Shown: positions 45,702-55,616 of the stretch, in pieces
Layout of the letters: every line of letters starts with the position of its first letter
Position numbering within the stretch: the stretch's first letter is position 1
NCBI RefSeq assembly: GCF_910592395.1
Contig: NC_088325.1
Span: 11,784,109-11,848,108, forward strand
Reading direction: 5' to 3'
From: Lineus longissimus
Lineage: Eukaryota; Nemertea; Pilidiophora; Heteronemertea; Lineidae
DNA length: 64,000 bases
Notes under the pieces: model-generated
Database searches by the model: none
Told to the model about the DNA's origin: nothing
What the model saw: the letters and a program-made list of their open reading frames with translations, nothing else
Program-made: the position numbers and the translations under genes

Positions 45702-48700
45702 CTGCAAGGAAGAAAGTGAAAATTAAGTAAGGTAAACCGAAGGTTTGGTTTTAAATGTTTTTTACACTTTTAACGTTGATGTTGCTCGAAAGCTCGGAGA
45801 AAATACGTGCTCCGACATGTTTGACATCAGTTCAGTTAACGATGCAAACTGAATACTTTGTCCATTTATGAAGCATGCCTCCATCTGTATTTCGTGTGAA
45901 TATCGATCAATCAAATTCACAGATACAGCATACCTACAGTTATTCAAACTTTACCTATACAACAAAAACACCGGCACAAAAACACCACAAAGCAAAAGAG
46001 CGCTTAGAAAAGCTATAAGCAGATCGATGACATATTTGCTATGAAAGCAACATCCGATTAGTAGGATTTCAAAGGAAAGGCTGAAAGACCCCATCACCCA
46101 ATAAACCTGAAACAATGTCTGGGGGCATATCATGTATCAGCAGACAGCATTAAATTCCTTAACCACCCAAGGCGCTGGACTGCGTTTACCTATCATCTTT
46201 GATTCTACTGTCAGGGAGTCGAGGTTGAAAACGTATCACAAACACTACATAGGGCTTTTTTCTGCAGGGGAGGAGAAATTGTGGTAAATATATTATGTTT
46301 GCTGATGAATGTTTGCCCGGGAATGAATGTGACCCTTTTTAACAGCGTATGTTCCTCTGGGGGTCCGGTTTCCTCCTAATTTACATTAAAACGTGCCCAA
46401 TGTTGGTTATAGAGCTAATAATGTCCTAATTGACGCTCAACCATCAACTCAATATTCTAAGATAACCTCATGCAGTACTAACCCTCACAAGACCTCATCA
46501 TTGCCTGGTTTTTCAAAACAAGACATTGATGTAAATCTTTTCTTCGAGTTGCATCCATTATGTATATATGCATTGCAACACTCAATGCCAACCAATGCCA
46601 GGATATTGACCAACATGTTTTGAATAACCAGGCCATAATTTCAAACCACACCACAATGGCAAGACAAGACTTGTACTTAGAATTTTTCTCTTCAAGGAGT
46701 TTGGAAAGATACCACATGCAACCACTGAATGTAGACCATAATACCACTACATCATATTAATTTGTCATGCTTTATGTTTCCTAATTCCACCACCAGGGGA
46801 CACCACTCACCTGTCTTTATACGGGACCTGCCCGCCGCTCTCCCTTTTGATGCTCCCCTCATAATCTGCCCGAATATCAGGCCCGTTACCCGTACTCCCC
46901 CCGCCCGTTTGATTAACATTAAAACCACCATTTGTGGTACTTTTTGGATTCGGATGATCCTGGAAAAAACAAAAGAACAACATGGAAACGGTTTCAAGGA
47001 CAAGCCTTCAGTCACTGTCAAAACAAAACATCCGCATCATTTTGGGTTTTTGTTTTTGAAACTATTGAGTTGAGCACATGTTTCAGCTCTACACTCAATA
47101 TTATAAAGGGTTGATCATGTCAGTCATGCATTGGTGACTGATTAAACCAACCAGCCATGTCCGTGAAACCATGTTTTCTAATATATCATTGTTAGTTACA
47201 ACAGCAACTGAGATAATCTGATGACCACAGCAGAAAGCGCAATTAAAATTGTCAGACATAATAGCAGATTATTTTAAATGTGTTTCTTAATTGAAAGTTG
47301 AAAAATGTTAGTGGCGAAAAATTGTAATGGTAAGCAGAAACTTGGCAGTAAAATGGATTTTACATTGGAAAAAAAAAATGATTTTTTTAAACAAAGATTG
47401 TAAAGAGACAATTTATCACCATGGGGTGGTTTCATATTTAAATCTGTACTCCATACTCAATATTTCAAGGTCATTACTCATTAGTAAATTTTCAGCAATG
47501 ACTAATACAATCATTTTATCAAATAAAGAACTTAAGATTTCCTAAATAAAGTAAATATGTAAAGATGTTACGCTGCGCAAAAGAGAGTATCATAAGTGTG
47601 TAAGACATTTGAGTAACACATAAAATAAGTAACTGAGTAACTACTCACTTTTGAGTAACTAAGTTCATCATATTCAGCAGAGTATCGGTAGTAGCCCTGG
47701 TTGGGGTCTTTTTGCCACGGTTCGAGCGACGTTGAGTACCTATTATTTTCAGGGTCGTATTTAACCTTGATATCTCCATTTTGCTTTGACTTGGACTTTT
47801 TATGAGAATTTTCTTTTGGAGCTACGACAGGCTCATCTTTTGGCTCGGAGGTTTCACCTGAAGATTGAAAGAAAAAGAAAATGGATTATGAAAATGGATG
47901 AGGTAGGACTACATGTAGTACAATGTAGTTCATGAGAAAATGGCATGGCACGCAAAAAACTAAAATGGCCACATTCAGGAAAAGTTGTCAGTATATCATA
48001 ACAATTCGCTTGTTTTGGGTTATGCTTTGTCCGATTCTCGCAAAATAAGTATTAAATACCATTGACTTTGAAGTTTCAGAGAAAGTATGACATTTGGTCT
48101 TTAAATAGCTACAGTTTCTGTGGGAAAACACCCAAATTCCGTGGGCCATTTTCTTCATGTAAAGTGAAATTTACAGTGAAATCTCAAATCATCTGATAAT
48201 TTCTTAACATAAAAGGAAATTATTGCAATGGTTTATCAGTAGAAATTGGAAAATGTGGGTGAAAAGTGCGAGGGGTTGAAAATGTGCAGGATTCACTCGA
48301 GTGCATCAATTTCCAACACACAAAACATCAAAGGGGAGCATGCATGAGGTCTACCAACAGGCCAACAACTATTTAGGGCAGGGTTAAAATCAGCACTTAG
48401 AATTAAAATCAGCACTTAGCTTCAAAATCGACACACTTGACAACTGACATACCCTCTGCTTTGCTGCACACACATTTGGGGATATCAGCTGTGATAGGGA
48501 CTGTACCACACCAAGCTAGCATCCTGGGGCAAGCTCAGCCCATTTTCCAGTACATTCATGCAGACTTGTCACATCATTGAATTTAGGGTGCCGGGAGGAT
48601 ACATCCAACACCAAACATATCCATGCGAGAGAGGTTGACATACATGGGGAAATGCTGCTTCACATGTACATGGGCCAAGCTTTGCAAATGGTGCTTCACA

Positions 48701-51700
48701 TGGGCCAGCTATGCAATGCTGCTTCACATGGACCCAGCTTTGCAATGCCGCTTCACATGGGCCAAGCTTTTCAAATGCTTTTTCACATGGTCCAAGCTTC
48801 AATTTTCGGAGAATGACCATCTCTTTCATCATCTTTACGAATCATTAAAGCCATTTTTCATGATTCTACATGATGGAAAACACCAATTACTTTCACACGG
48901 TGGGGAAAATTTATTATGTGAGGAGATTTGGAAGGACACATTTCATGCAAGGACCACAGCCACTTGATGTTGCTACCCACTGGGCAAAATAGGATCACTT
49001 TGACGTGAAACGCTGGGGAAAAATACAATATTTGACTACACCAAGTACTTACACTTTTGCCACACATCCTCTGTAAGAAGTGGATGAAATGATAGATTTT
49101 TTATGAAAAAATCCCTAAGTAAAAAAAATTCACCAATTTCTTACTGGGATTTTTAGGTCTAAATCAATTTAAGCGGTATGTTAGTCTCGAACAGCTACAT
49201 GCACTTAACAGAACACAATATAAATTCATGCTTCAAGTCTCGGGGAATATATTTTATTCTCATCTTTCAATGGCAAAGACATTTCAACCCTCCATCTGAT
49301 TTATGCCCAAAAGCTTTTAAAACCTAAATTTGACTCAAAATCTTCAACAGGATGATTTCACAGCAACAAGGTCACAAACCAAAGTCAGGCTGTGATGCTA
49401 TCAGGTCTGTTTGATGCCAAACTATGTAAAGGTCAAAATGGTCACGGCTCATGCCATGCGTGTTTTGGTTGCATACACTCACTCTGAAAGCAATCAAATG
49501 GTCCAGCAAGGTCACTTAACAAGTTCAAGGTCACAAAGAAGGCCACTTACCTTGTCTATCGTTTTTTCTTCGATTGCAAATGAAAAGTCCTAACGCTACT
49601 AGCACGATGACTACAACTCCTCCAAACACCCCACCAAGGACATAGGCTAAAGGCACAGTTTCTGAAAGAAGAAATATGAGGGAGTTAATTAAAGGGGTAT
49701 GCGTGACTAGTGATTTCCGCCAACATTTTACATTTTAACCACCCGATAAAATGTACAATCACAATTCCAGTGTAAAAGTCAGGCACAGATCAGTTAGCTA
49801 GATTGGGCCTGATGAACATGTGGACAAATGGCCCATTCAAAGTTGCGTTCAAAATGGACAAAACTTTCACTATTGCTCTTATTTCGATTTAATTTGATTT
49901 GCACCACAAAAAGTCCTATTTTACTGTCTTCGTTAAGCTGCTTTAGTAATTGCAACTTCAGTCAGATGAAGACATCCCCATACATCGACACCATCCCTTG
50001 TCCACCTCATTCATAACTAACACCAATGAGCCGATGTGACACAAACCGAACTTCCCAATCTTACCAGTTCCTCAATTTAAGACATCTTAAAATGACATAC
50101 TGAAACCCGACTTAAAAATCTATTCTGTCTCTTCTCCATTCCACATGTTCCTTGAAAATGCCACACCAGTAAGAAATCACACAAATTAACTCTGAGACAT
50201 CAGTATTGCTTGACAGCAAGGATGACTGTGGATGTGTAGTTGACACGTTCAATAGTGACTGTGGCTGTGAAGTTACAATGTCAGACACTGTCAATGATGA
50301 TAGTACCATTGGCGACAAGGTGCATGCGTACACAGAGCCTTTGCTATTTAGTGTTTGCTCTTGCAGAAGTAGAATACTTTTCAGTGTAAGTCAATCCCAA
50401 TTATGGCCTAGGTGCTCATTAAAACTTTTTTGTGTCATACCTTGTCCAGCTATATCCAACAAATGTTACATTTAAGACTATTTCTTTGGTGCGTATTCAC
50501 ACCTTGGTTCCAATGCAGGATTGGTTTCGAAGCATGATAAGTTGCACTTCATAACTGTTTGGTACAAAGTCAAAACTCAGTCAAAATCACATTTCAATGT
50601 TCAGTTTGAGGTAGAAGAGATCTCAGGTGTCTTTTTAGATTAGCAATATTTGTGGTTCATCTCCCTTGCCAAACAGCATGCACCAATTATGATATAAGAT
50701 TTCAAATTGAATGCCATCAGCCCCAACACCATAATAGACTAAAAATGCATTGTCAACAGTAAAAGCCTCACTTTCAAATATCAGCCAGAACATACCACCA
50801 AGATCTGTGATTAAGATGGTGATACACATTTTAATCTTCACAAAAGAAACGAGACCACAAAGGGACCACAACATTCCACTGACAGTGATAGCTAGGCCTA
50901 AGTCAAGTTTAAGTTTTTTAATGGCGTGCTTTGTGATAGAGTACGTGATGAATTATTCTTACCTGGTACTATAGGAGTAGGGGGAAAACAAAGGGTACGA
51001 AATAAATATAAAATCTGGTTGCCATTTTCACTGAATTAGTGAATGGAATGCATGTCTGGAAAAGCTGATCATGCTCAATCTCGCCTACAACTTGACATTT
51101 CTTTGTCAACTGTGCCAGAGACGATTTGATACTTCAGAAGAGAAATTGGCTACATGTAGTTCAACCATTCTCCACAAAGTCGACAGAAATTATACTGAAA
51201 ATTGATTGGATCACGCCTATTTTTTAAATAAGCTAAAAAATAATCCGACATGTCGACAGAGGTGTCATCTTGTATGGACATAGTAACTGGGGCATAACTC
51301 CACTTCACGTCTTAAAAGGGCCCAAATCTGCATGGAAAACAAGTCTTTTGGCAATGTGTGAGTCCCGCATCCCCTTGCCCCACTAAATACAGCCGTACAA
51401 AGACATCTTTGGCAGCAGAAAAAGCTGATAATATCCATCAACATTGCTAGCTAGTCTGCAGATATGTAGCTCTCATATGTTCCATCAATGATTACTCTGT
51501 GACACAAACTACCGACTTCTATTCTAAATTTCAACTTACCTTCTTCTAGAAGTTTGATTAGCATACTGTCCTGCCCATAGTCGTTGGCAACGGTGCAATT
51601 AAATTCACCGAAATCGTCTTTGCCAACTGCATCTATATTGAGGTAACTTTTTCTCCCGCTCAAGAAATCTTCTTCTACTACTGAGTACCTGGAAGGAAGC

Positions 51701-54700
51701 AACACAAAGTTTAGCCTATCTTTTCTGATTCAATGCCTAAATTGCCTTATTTCCTACACTTGTGCCTCGAGTGCCCATTCCAGGCTACATGAAGGCAAGA
51801 AACAGCACCAAAACATTTCTCTAACATGCCTAATACAAGAGCCAATGCAAATCGAGGATGGAAATTCTTACCTAGGATTAACTTTTACATCTAAAGGATT
51901 TTCTCCTCTGGCCCATACAATCTTTTGGGGTTTGGGGACGGAGATTGTTGTGCACGTGACTTTAGCTTTTGAACCAGTCTTGGCGTATTGGTCTCGATTA
52001 CTTCTGATTTTTGGAGGACCTGAAGCAGAATTTTGTAGATTAAGAGCATGCAGGACATCTCTGGAGCTACATCAATTAGTGGAGTTAGTTAGACTTATGT
52101 TTGTTGCCATGTTCCTTTGAACAGAGTGAACATTTTGGACTTGGATGTTTGTTGCCATGTTCTGTTGAACAGTGCGAATATTTTGGACTAGGTATTTTCT
52201 GCCTGTTTTGTTGAACAGTGTGCTCATTTTGGACTTGATGTTCGCAGCCATGTACACTGGAACAGCGTGAAGTAAATATAATCCTATGTACACTGTCAAA
52301 CAGATACCTAAATTGTTTGTTCTGTGTCAAGTATCATCAGTCATTGTTCTGTCATTCATATAGGCCACCAATTGCAAATGTCAGGACAAGGGCCTCAACA
52401 TGTCCATGCAAAATATCTCATATGCAACTATACTTTGAACAAATGTGAAACTCATTACCAGAAAAGAAACTATTTCCTACCTTTCTTTAATATATGAATT
52501 TCATATTCTATTTCATCGAAGCCCTGAACAGTCGCAGAACAAATGTATGCGCCGAAATCATGATTTCGCACGTCTGATATTGTCATTGTCTCTTTACTAC
52601 TTAATATATGTTCACTTCCTTTTTTCCGCCATATTATCGTCGGCTGTGGATTCCCGTCGATTTTGCACTCTAATGTCGCAGATTGTCCGGGATCAACTTC
52701 CACGTGTTTGGGATCCTTGCCAAATTTTGGACCATCTGAAATATAATTTGGGACAATTGATAAGTTATACGTTAAAAGTTGGACTGACACGTGATCCTTG
52801 GCAGGGAATAGTCCACCAATTGAAGATGTCAATGATGCAATCTCTGCCCGACTTGTTAAAAAGTTAATTGCTCAAGAAGGAAGTAACGTTGCACCCCAGC
52901 CGCTTTTTGTGGAACAGACGTAACCTAGGCCTTTTAGAATTGTAACCAAACGTCGTCTCGCAAACCCACGTAACCCACTCTTTTAGTTTGAGTCCCAGTT
53001 ATTTGAATAGCAAAATTAGGACAGAAAACTCCCAACTCCGAACAATTTATCTATAATGCAATCCTGCACATTGTTTACTTCAAAATCAACTGAATGTCAA
53101 AAATAGCGTCATCGATCGATATAGAACTGTGGATATGTACACTGTCTGCAAAAATCACTTTGATGTCAATAACAGTAATTTACTATTCTGAGATGATAAT
53201 TGATATCGACGTCACAACTGTCCATGTGCATGTTAAGGCCAAAGACATTTGATCATGTTCTTTATCTGGTCTTTAATTTATCCCTCTAACAAATCATAAT
53301 AGGTCACCTTGTTATTCACAATTTTTTGGTATTTTTCTTGTTCCCTCAGCAGACGTTTATTAGGTACATATTGTCATGATTGTTGGCAAAGTTCATGTTT
53401 GCTCTGATGCTTGCAGAAAATTGAACAAATTGCTCCAATTTTTTTTCTAACCAATTGGTGCAATCACAGAACTAATTCAAGTAATATGTTCTTTTCATAT
53501 TGAAAGACCAAATTCATACTTACATTCTATATTCAACCTATAACTCTGCCGCGTCCCACCAACTTCATTTGACCCTTCACAAGTTATCATGTTGCCATGG
53601 TAACTCCGCATCACATGGGTCAATTCCAGGTAATTTGAATTTTCGCCAAATATTTCTGTTGTATCTCGAAACCACCTGAATGGACGAGAAAAGTTTTTTA
53701 CTGACATTGATCTGTCTAAAAGGGCTTTAAAAACTGTACAACATGTACTGTACTCTTAACATGTTCAAAGAATTTAATATCTTTTTAATGAGGAAGCTAA
53801 AGATATCACACTTTTATTTTACAATGTTTGAAGAAACTTTTCGACAGCCACTCCTTTTCAATTATTCTGAAATTGGCAATCCACATTGTGGGTTGGGAAG
53901 ATAGTTTTCCTCGATAACCTCTCAACAATTCTTTAAGAATGCGGGCATCAGTATAATAATTCTAAGCACACTCCACTCTTTTAAGAATCTTTCATCATTT
54001 ATGAGTAATATAAAGGGCTTTTGTTCCTGTATATTTGCTACGTGGGAACAACAATGTCTTGTGGACTTTGAGATGTGGGAGTGTATCGCAATAAACTACG
54101 GATGATTTTTTTGGCTTATTCAAGTCGTAATGGAATTTTGAATCAACATTTGAACAGTCAGATTTAAACAAATTGAACAAATTGAAGAAACCATTTCTGC
54201 ATTATCAAATATTCGAGTGCTTTATTGCTTGTAGTGAGGGGGCAGGGCTATAATTGAGCAATTAATAACTGAACCATTACACCATCTACAACTTTTGACA
54301 ATTTGAAACAATTCAGATAGAGAGGGAAATTATCAATTGGTAGAGCCAGTTGTATGATATTGCTGGATGTTAAAGTACATCTTGGCTACTCCATCAGCTG
54401 TTCTCCTTCCTAAAATCCTTACTTCCATGAAACTTTATTTGGATTTCCCCGACCATCACATTTAAAGCTGACTGTTTGGTATTCTTTCAGACCTTTGGCA
54501 GGGTTGACTGTCATTGTGACATCTGGCGGATCTGCAAGAAAAAATGCACAGAGCTTGTAACTGGTTAAGTTTTGCAACACTTGAACAATGTCATTTGCAT
54601 TATGCTTCTATCGAAAGACAAAACCACAATCTTCAGGTTTAGAGCCAGCTAATGCCACAGCCACTTAGCTCAGGTAAAGCATGGGTGTTGAATTGAATAC

Positions 54701-55616
54701 AGCATGGCCTTAAATGTCTACTTACACCATACATCAAGAGAGGCTTGAGCTTTTCTGGCATTGAATAATGCAGCATTCATCACGCGACATTCATACTCTC
54801 GGCCCTGGTCGGCCTTGGTGGGCGTGATAGTCAGGATACTGGTTGCATCTTGTCTGAAATTTGACCAACGTAATCATTTTATTTTCACAATGCGGGGCAA
54901 GTCATGATAAAAGACAGCTTAATGATTATTTCTAAATACAAAAACTGCCAAATCTCAGAGTTTAATCATTGCAAAGTCTTACAATAACATAGTTGCAAAT
55001 TACTTACAGCCACAATAATATCAGGGTTTACAGTAGACAAAGTAACTGTATTGAATTTGATGGTCCATAATTGCAGCAAAATACAATCTGCAGCAATATG
55101 CAGAATAACCCACCTTTTATGATCATTTTGCATGGCTGCATAGTACTGTACTTTCTCCGTGATTTTTTTCCCCTGCGAGTACCATGTGATATTCGGCGCC
55201 GGTTTGCCGTTTTCTGATGTACATGTGATATTCATTGTTTTACCGGCTGTAACTGTGAGCAGCGGACCACCGTTTATTGTAGGTCGGTCTGGAGGCACTA
55301 GAAAAAAAAAATTAAAAGTCAGTCGCCACGCACATACATATATATATCAATTTCATAAAAAAACAGGATATCCAACATTTTTAACAAGGACACCTCTCAG
55401 TTGAGCACATCATATGTCAGTCCTAAGGGTGTCCTTGATAGTAATGTTTCACTGTATATCTAATTCAGATGGCACCAAAGTTTGAAGACTTACATAATAC
55501 TGAAAGGACAGCGTTTCTACTTCTAATTCCCGCTGTGTTTTCCGTGGCGCCAACTTGACATTGGTACATGGCATCGTCTTCTAATCGAGCGCTTTCAATC
55601 ATCAAATATGCCTCCC
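45566..55616 (-). CDS. Kirrel: Kirrel/NEPH/Roughest/SYG-1-family IgSF receptor, 5' end missing
   Basis: Twelve minus-strand exons (55494-55616, 55114-55297, 54726-54853, 54423-54531, 53524-53675, 52481-52735, 51872-52019, 51540-51688, 49551-49661, 47649-47857, 46811-46959, 45566-45701) join in frame to 616 residues plus TAG. The first 42 residues end Ig1 with DDAMYQCQV and an IRS motif as in Roughest. Ig2 (about 43-144) starts with the family hallmark PPDRPTINGGP. Ig3 is about 146-232, Ig4 233-316 and Ig5 317-416. A helix at 420-444 (LAYVLGGVFGGVVVIVLVAL) is followed by NRRK, and the cytoplasmic tail is 170 residues with many Tyr, a PPPPPP run and the end S-T-N-V, a class I PDZ ligand. Vertebrate Kirrels end in THV and bind ZO-1. 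Known family roles are cell recognition, myoblast fusion, synapse choice and slit-diaphragm adhesion. The signal peptide and first half of Ig1 are upstream. Confidence 0.9.
45955..46106 (-). other. Hydrophobic exon-like segment inside the last Kirrel intron
   Basis: Bounded by an acceptor-like cattgtttcag and a donor-like gtaaag, this 152-base segment has an open frame reading SLSFEILLIGCCFHSKYVID, then LLIAFLSALLLCGVFVPVFL. This suggests two short membrane helices. If spliced after the upstream Kirrel exon (phase 2) it would instead read three residues and a stop, giving an alternative tail lacking the PDZ ligand. No family is recognised and chance is possible. Confidence 0.25.
46811..46959 (-). 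CDS. Kirrel: Exon: Gly/Asn-rich cytoplasmic segment
   Basis: Encodes DHPNPKSTTNGGFNVNQTGG, GSTGNGPDIRADYEGSI and GQVPYKD. Phase 0 start, phase 2 end, donor gtgagt. It is probably disordered. Its end joins the last exon at an AG|A arginine codon. Confidence 0.87.
47649..47857 (-). CDS. Kirrel: Exon: juxtamembrane cytoplasmic tail
   Basis: Encodes a Lys/Glu-rich segment (KKSKSKQNGDIKVKYDPENN) and a Tyr-rich segment (QGYYRYSAEYDELSYSK), possible phosphorylation sites. Acceptor aatcttcag in phase 1, donor gtgagt in phase 0. Confidence 0.88.
47858..49550 (-). other. Intron of the Kirrel-like gene
   Basis: Contains a 28-30-bp tandem repeat (48655-48800). No exon is seen. Confidence 0.7.
48655..48800. 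repeat. 28-30-bp tandem repeat, about five copies
   Basis: The unit resembles gcttcacatgggccaagctt plus tgcaatgc. The word ttcacatgg recurs at about 48695, 48723, 48752 and 48782, with a first, longer unit at 48659. The minus strand is open across it (repeating KLGPCEAA-like words), which is expected of a repeat. Confidence 0.75.
49551..49661 (-). CDS. Kirrel: Exon: transmembrane helix
   Basis: Encodes TVPLAYVLGGVFGGVVVIVL then VALGLFICNRRKNDRQ. The Gly/Val-rich helix is followed by a basic stop-transfer cluster. Phase 1 at both ends, acceptor ttctttcag, donor gtaagt. Confidence 0.93.
49662..51539 (-). other. Intron of the Kirrel-like gene
   Basis: Lies between the Ig5 and transmembrane exons; it holds the candidate microexon 50963-50968. 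Otherwise AT-rich with no recognised feature. Confidence 0.65.
50963..50968 (-). other. Candidate 6-base microexon (TACCAG)
   Basis: On the minus strand a long pyrimidine tract (ctttgttttccccctact) ends in cctatag, followed by TACCAG and a consensus donor gtaaga. Inclusion between the Ig5 and transmembrane exons, both phase 1, changes E-E-E-T-V-P to E-E-V-P-E-T-V-P without a frameshift. The strong splice context is the only support. Confidence 0.4.
51540..51688 (-). CDS. Kirrel: Exon: second half of Ig5
   Basis: Encodes YSVVEEDFLSGRKSYLNIDA, then DDFGEFNCTVANDYGQDSM and LIKLLEE. It matches the Kirrel Ig5 end, where FNCTAWNSFG-like and LEE are typical. Donor gtaagt, phase 1. Confidence 0.93.
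51872..52019 (-). CDS. Kirrel: Exon: first half of Ig5
   Basis: Encodes PPKIRSNRDQYAKTGSKAKV, then TCTTISVPKPQKIVWARGENP. The Kirrel Ig5 hallmark of PP followed by a Cys-Trp pair is kept. The RGD of vertebrate Kirrel1 Ig5 is absent. Donor gtaaga. Confidence 0.92.
52105..52255. repeat. 47-bp tandem repeat, three copies
   Basis: The word ttttggac recurs at 52133, 52181 and 52227, each preceded by ttgaacagtgtg-like sequence and a gttgccatgtt-like block. It lies in the intron between Ig4 and Ig5 exons. Confidence 0.75.
52481..52735 (-). CDS. Kirrel: Exon: complete Ig4
   Basis: A single exon covers Ig4: YGPKFGKDPKHVEVDPGQSA, LECKIDGNPQPTIIWRKKG, and DVRNHDFGAYICSATVQG, with both Cys and the Trp. 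Phase 1 at both ends, acceptor atatttcag, donor gtagga. This is the largest exon of the gene in the window. Confidence 0.93.
53524..53675 (-). CDS. Kirrel: Exon: second part of Ig3
   Basis: Encodes WFRDTTEIFGENSNYLELTH, then GNMITCEGSNEVGGTRQSY. Here the F-strand Tyr before Cys is replaced by Thr (MITC), as in the corresponding Kirrel domain, where VSC is found. Donor gtaagt, phase 1. Confidence 0.9.
54423..54531 (-). CDS. Kirrel: Exon: first part of Ig3
   Basis: Begins PPDVTMTVNPAKGLKEYQ, then VSFKCDGRGNPNKVSW with the Ig3 Cys and Trp. Acceptor ttcttgcag, donor gtaagg. Confidence 0.9.
54726..54853 (-). CDS. Kirrel: Exon: second half of Ig2
   Basis: Encodes ATSILTITPTKADQGREYEC, then RVMNAALFNARKAQASLDVW. 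The F-strand cysteine and linker match Kirrel Ig2. Donor gtaagt. Confidence 0.92.
55114..55297 (-). CDS. Kirrel: Exon: first half of Ig2
   Basis: After the acceptor ttttttctag it encodes LPPDRPTINGGPLLTVTAGK, then MNITCTSENGKPAPNITWY with the first Cys and core Trp of Ig2. The donor is gtgggt, phase 2. Two NIT sequons are present. Confidence 0.92.
55382..55460 (+). mobile_element. Partial copy of the ggacacc family
   Basis: Contains aaggacacctctcagttg and ends gtgtccttgatag...actgta, matching the right half of the copy at 11859-12041. It lies in an intron of the Kirrel-like gene. Confidence 0.45.
55494..55616 (-). CDS. Kirrel: Exon: second half of Ig1 (first visible)
   Basis: The acceptor ggtatttttcag precedes it and gtaagt follows. 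It encodes EAYLMIESARLEDDAMYQCQ then VGATENTAGIRSRNAVLSVL, closely parallel to the Ig1 end of Drosophila Roughest/Kirre. Confidence 0.9.

Noticed and set aside
48569-48832. Minus-strand frame repeating KLGPCEAA-like peptides
   Set aside because: It is an intronic minisatellite; the repeat period happens to keep the frame open in part.
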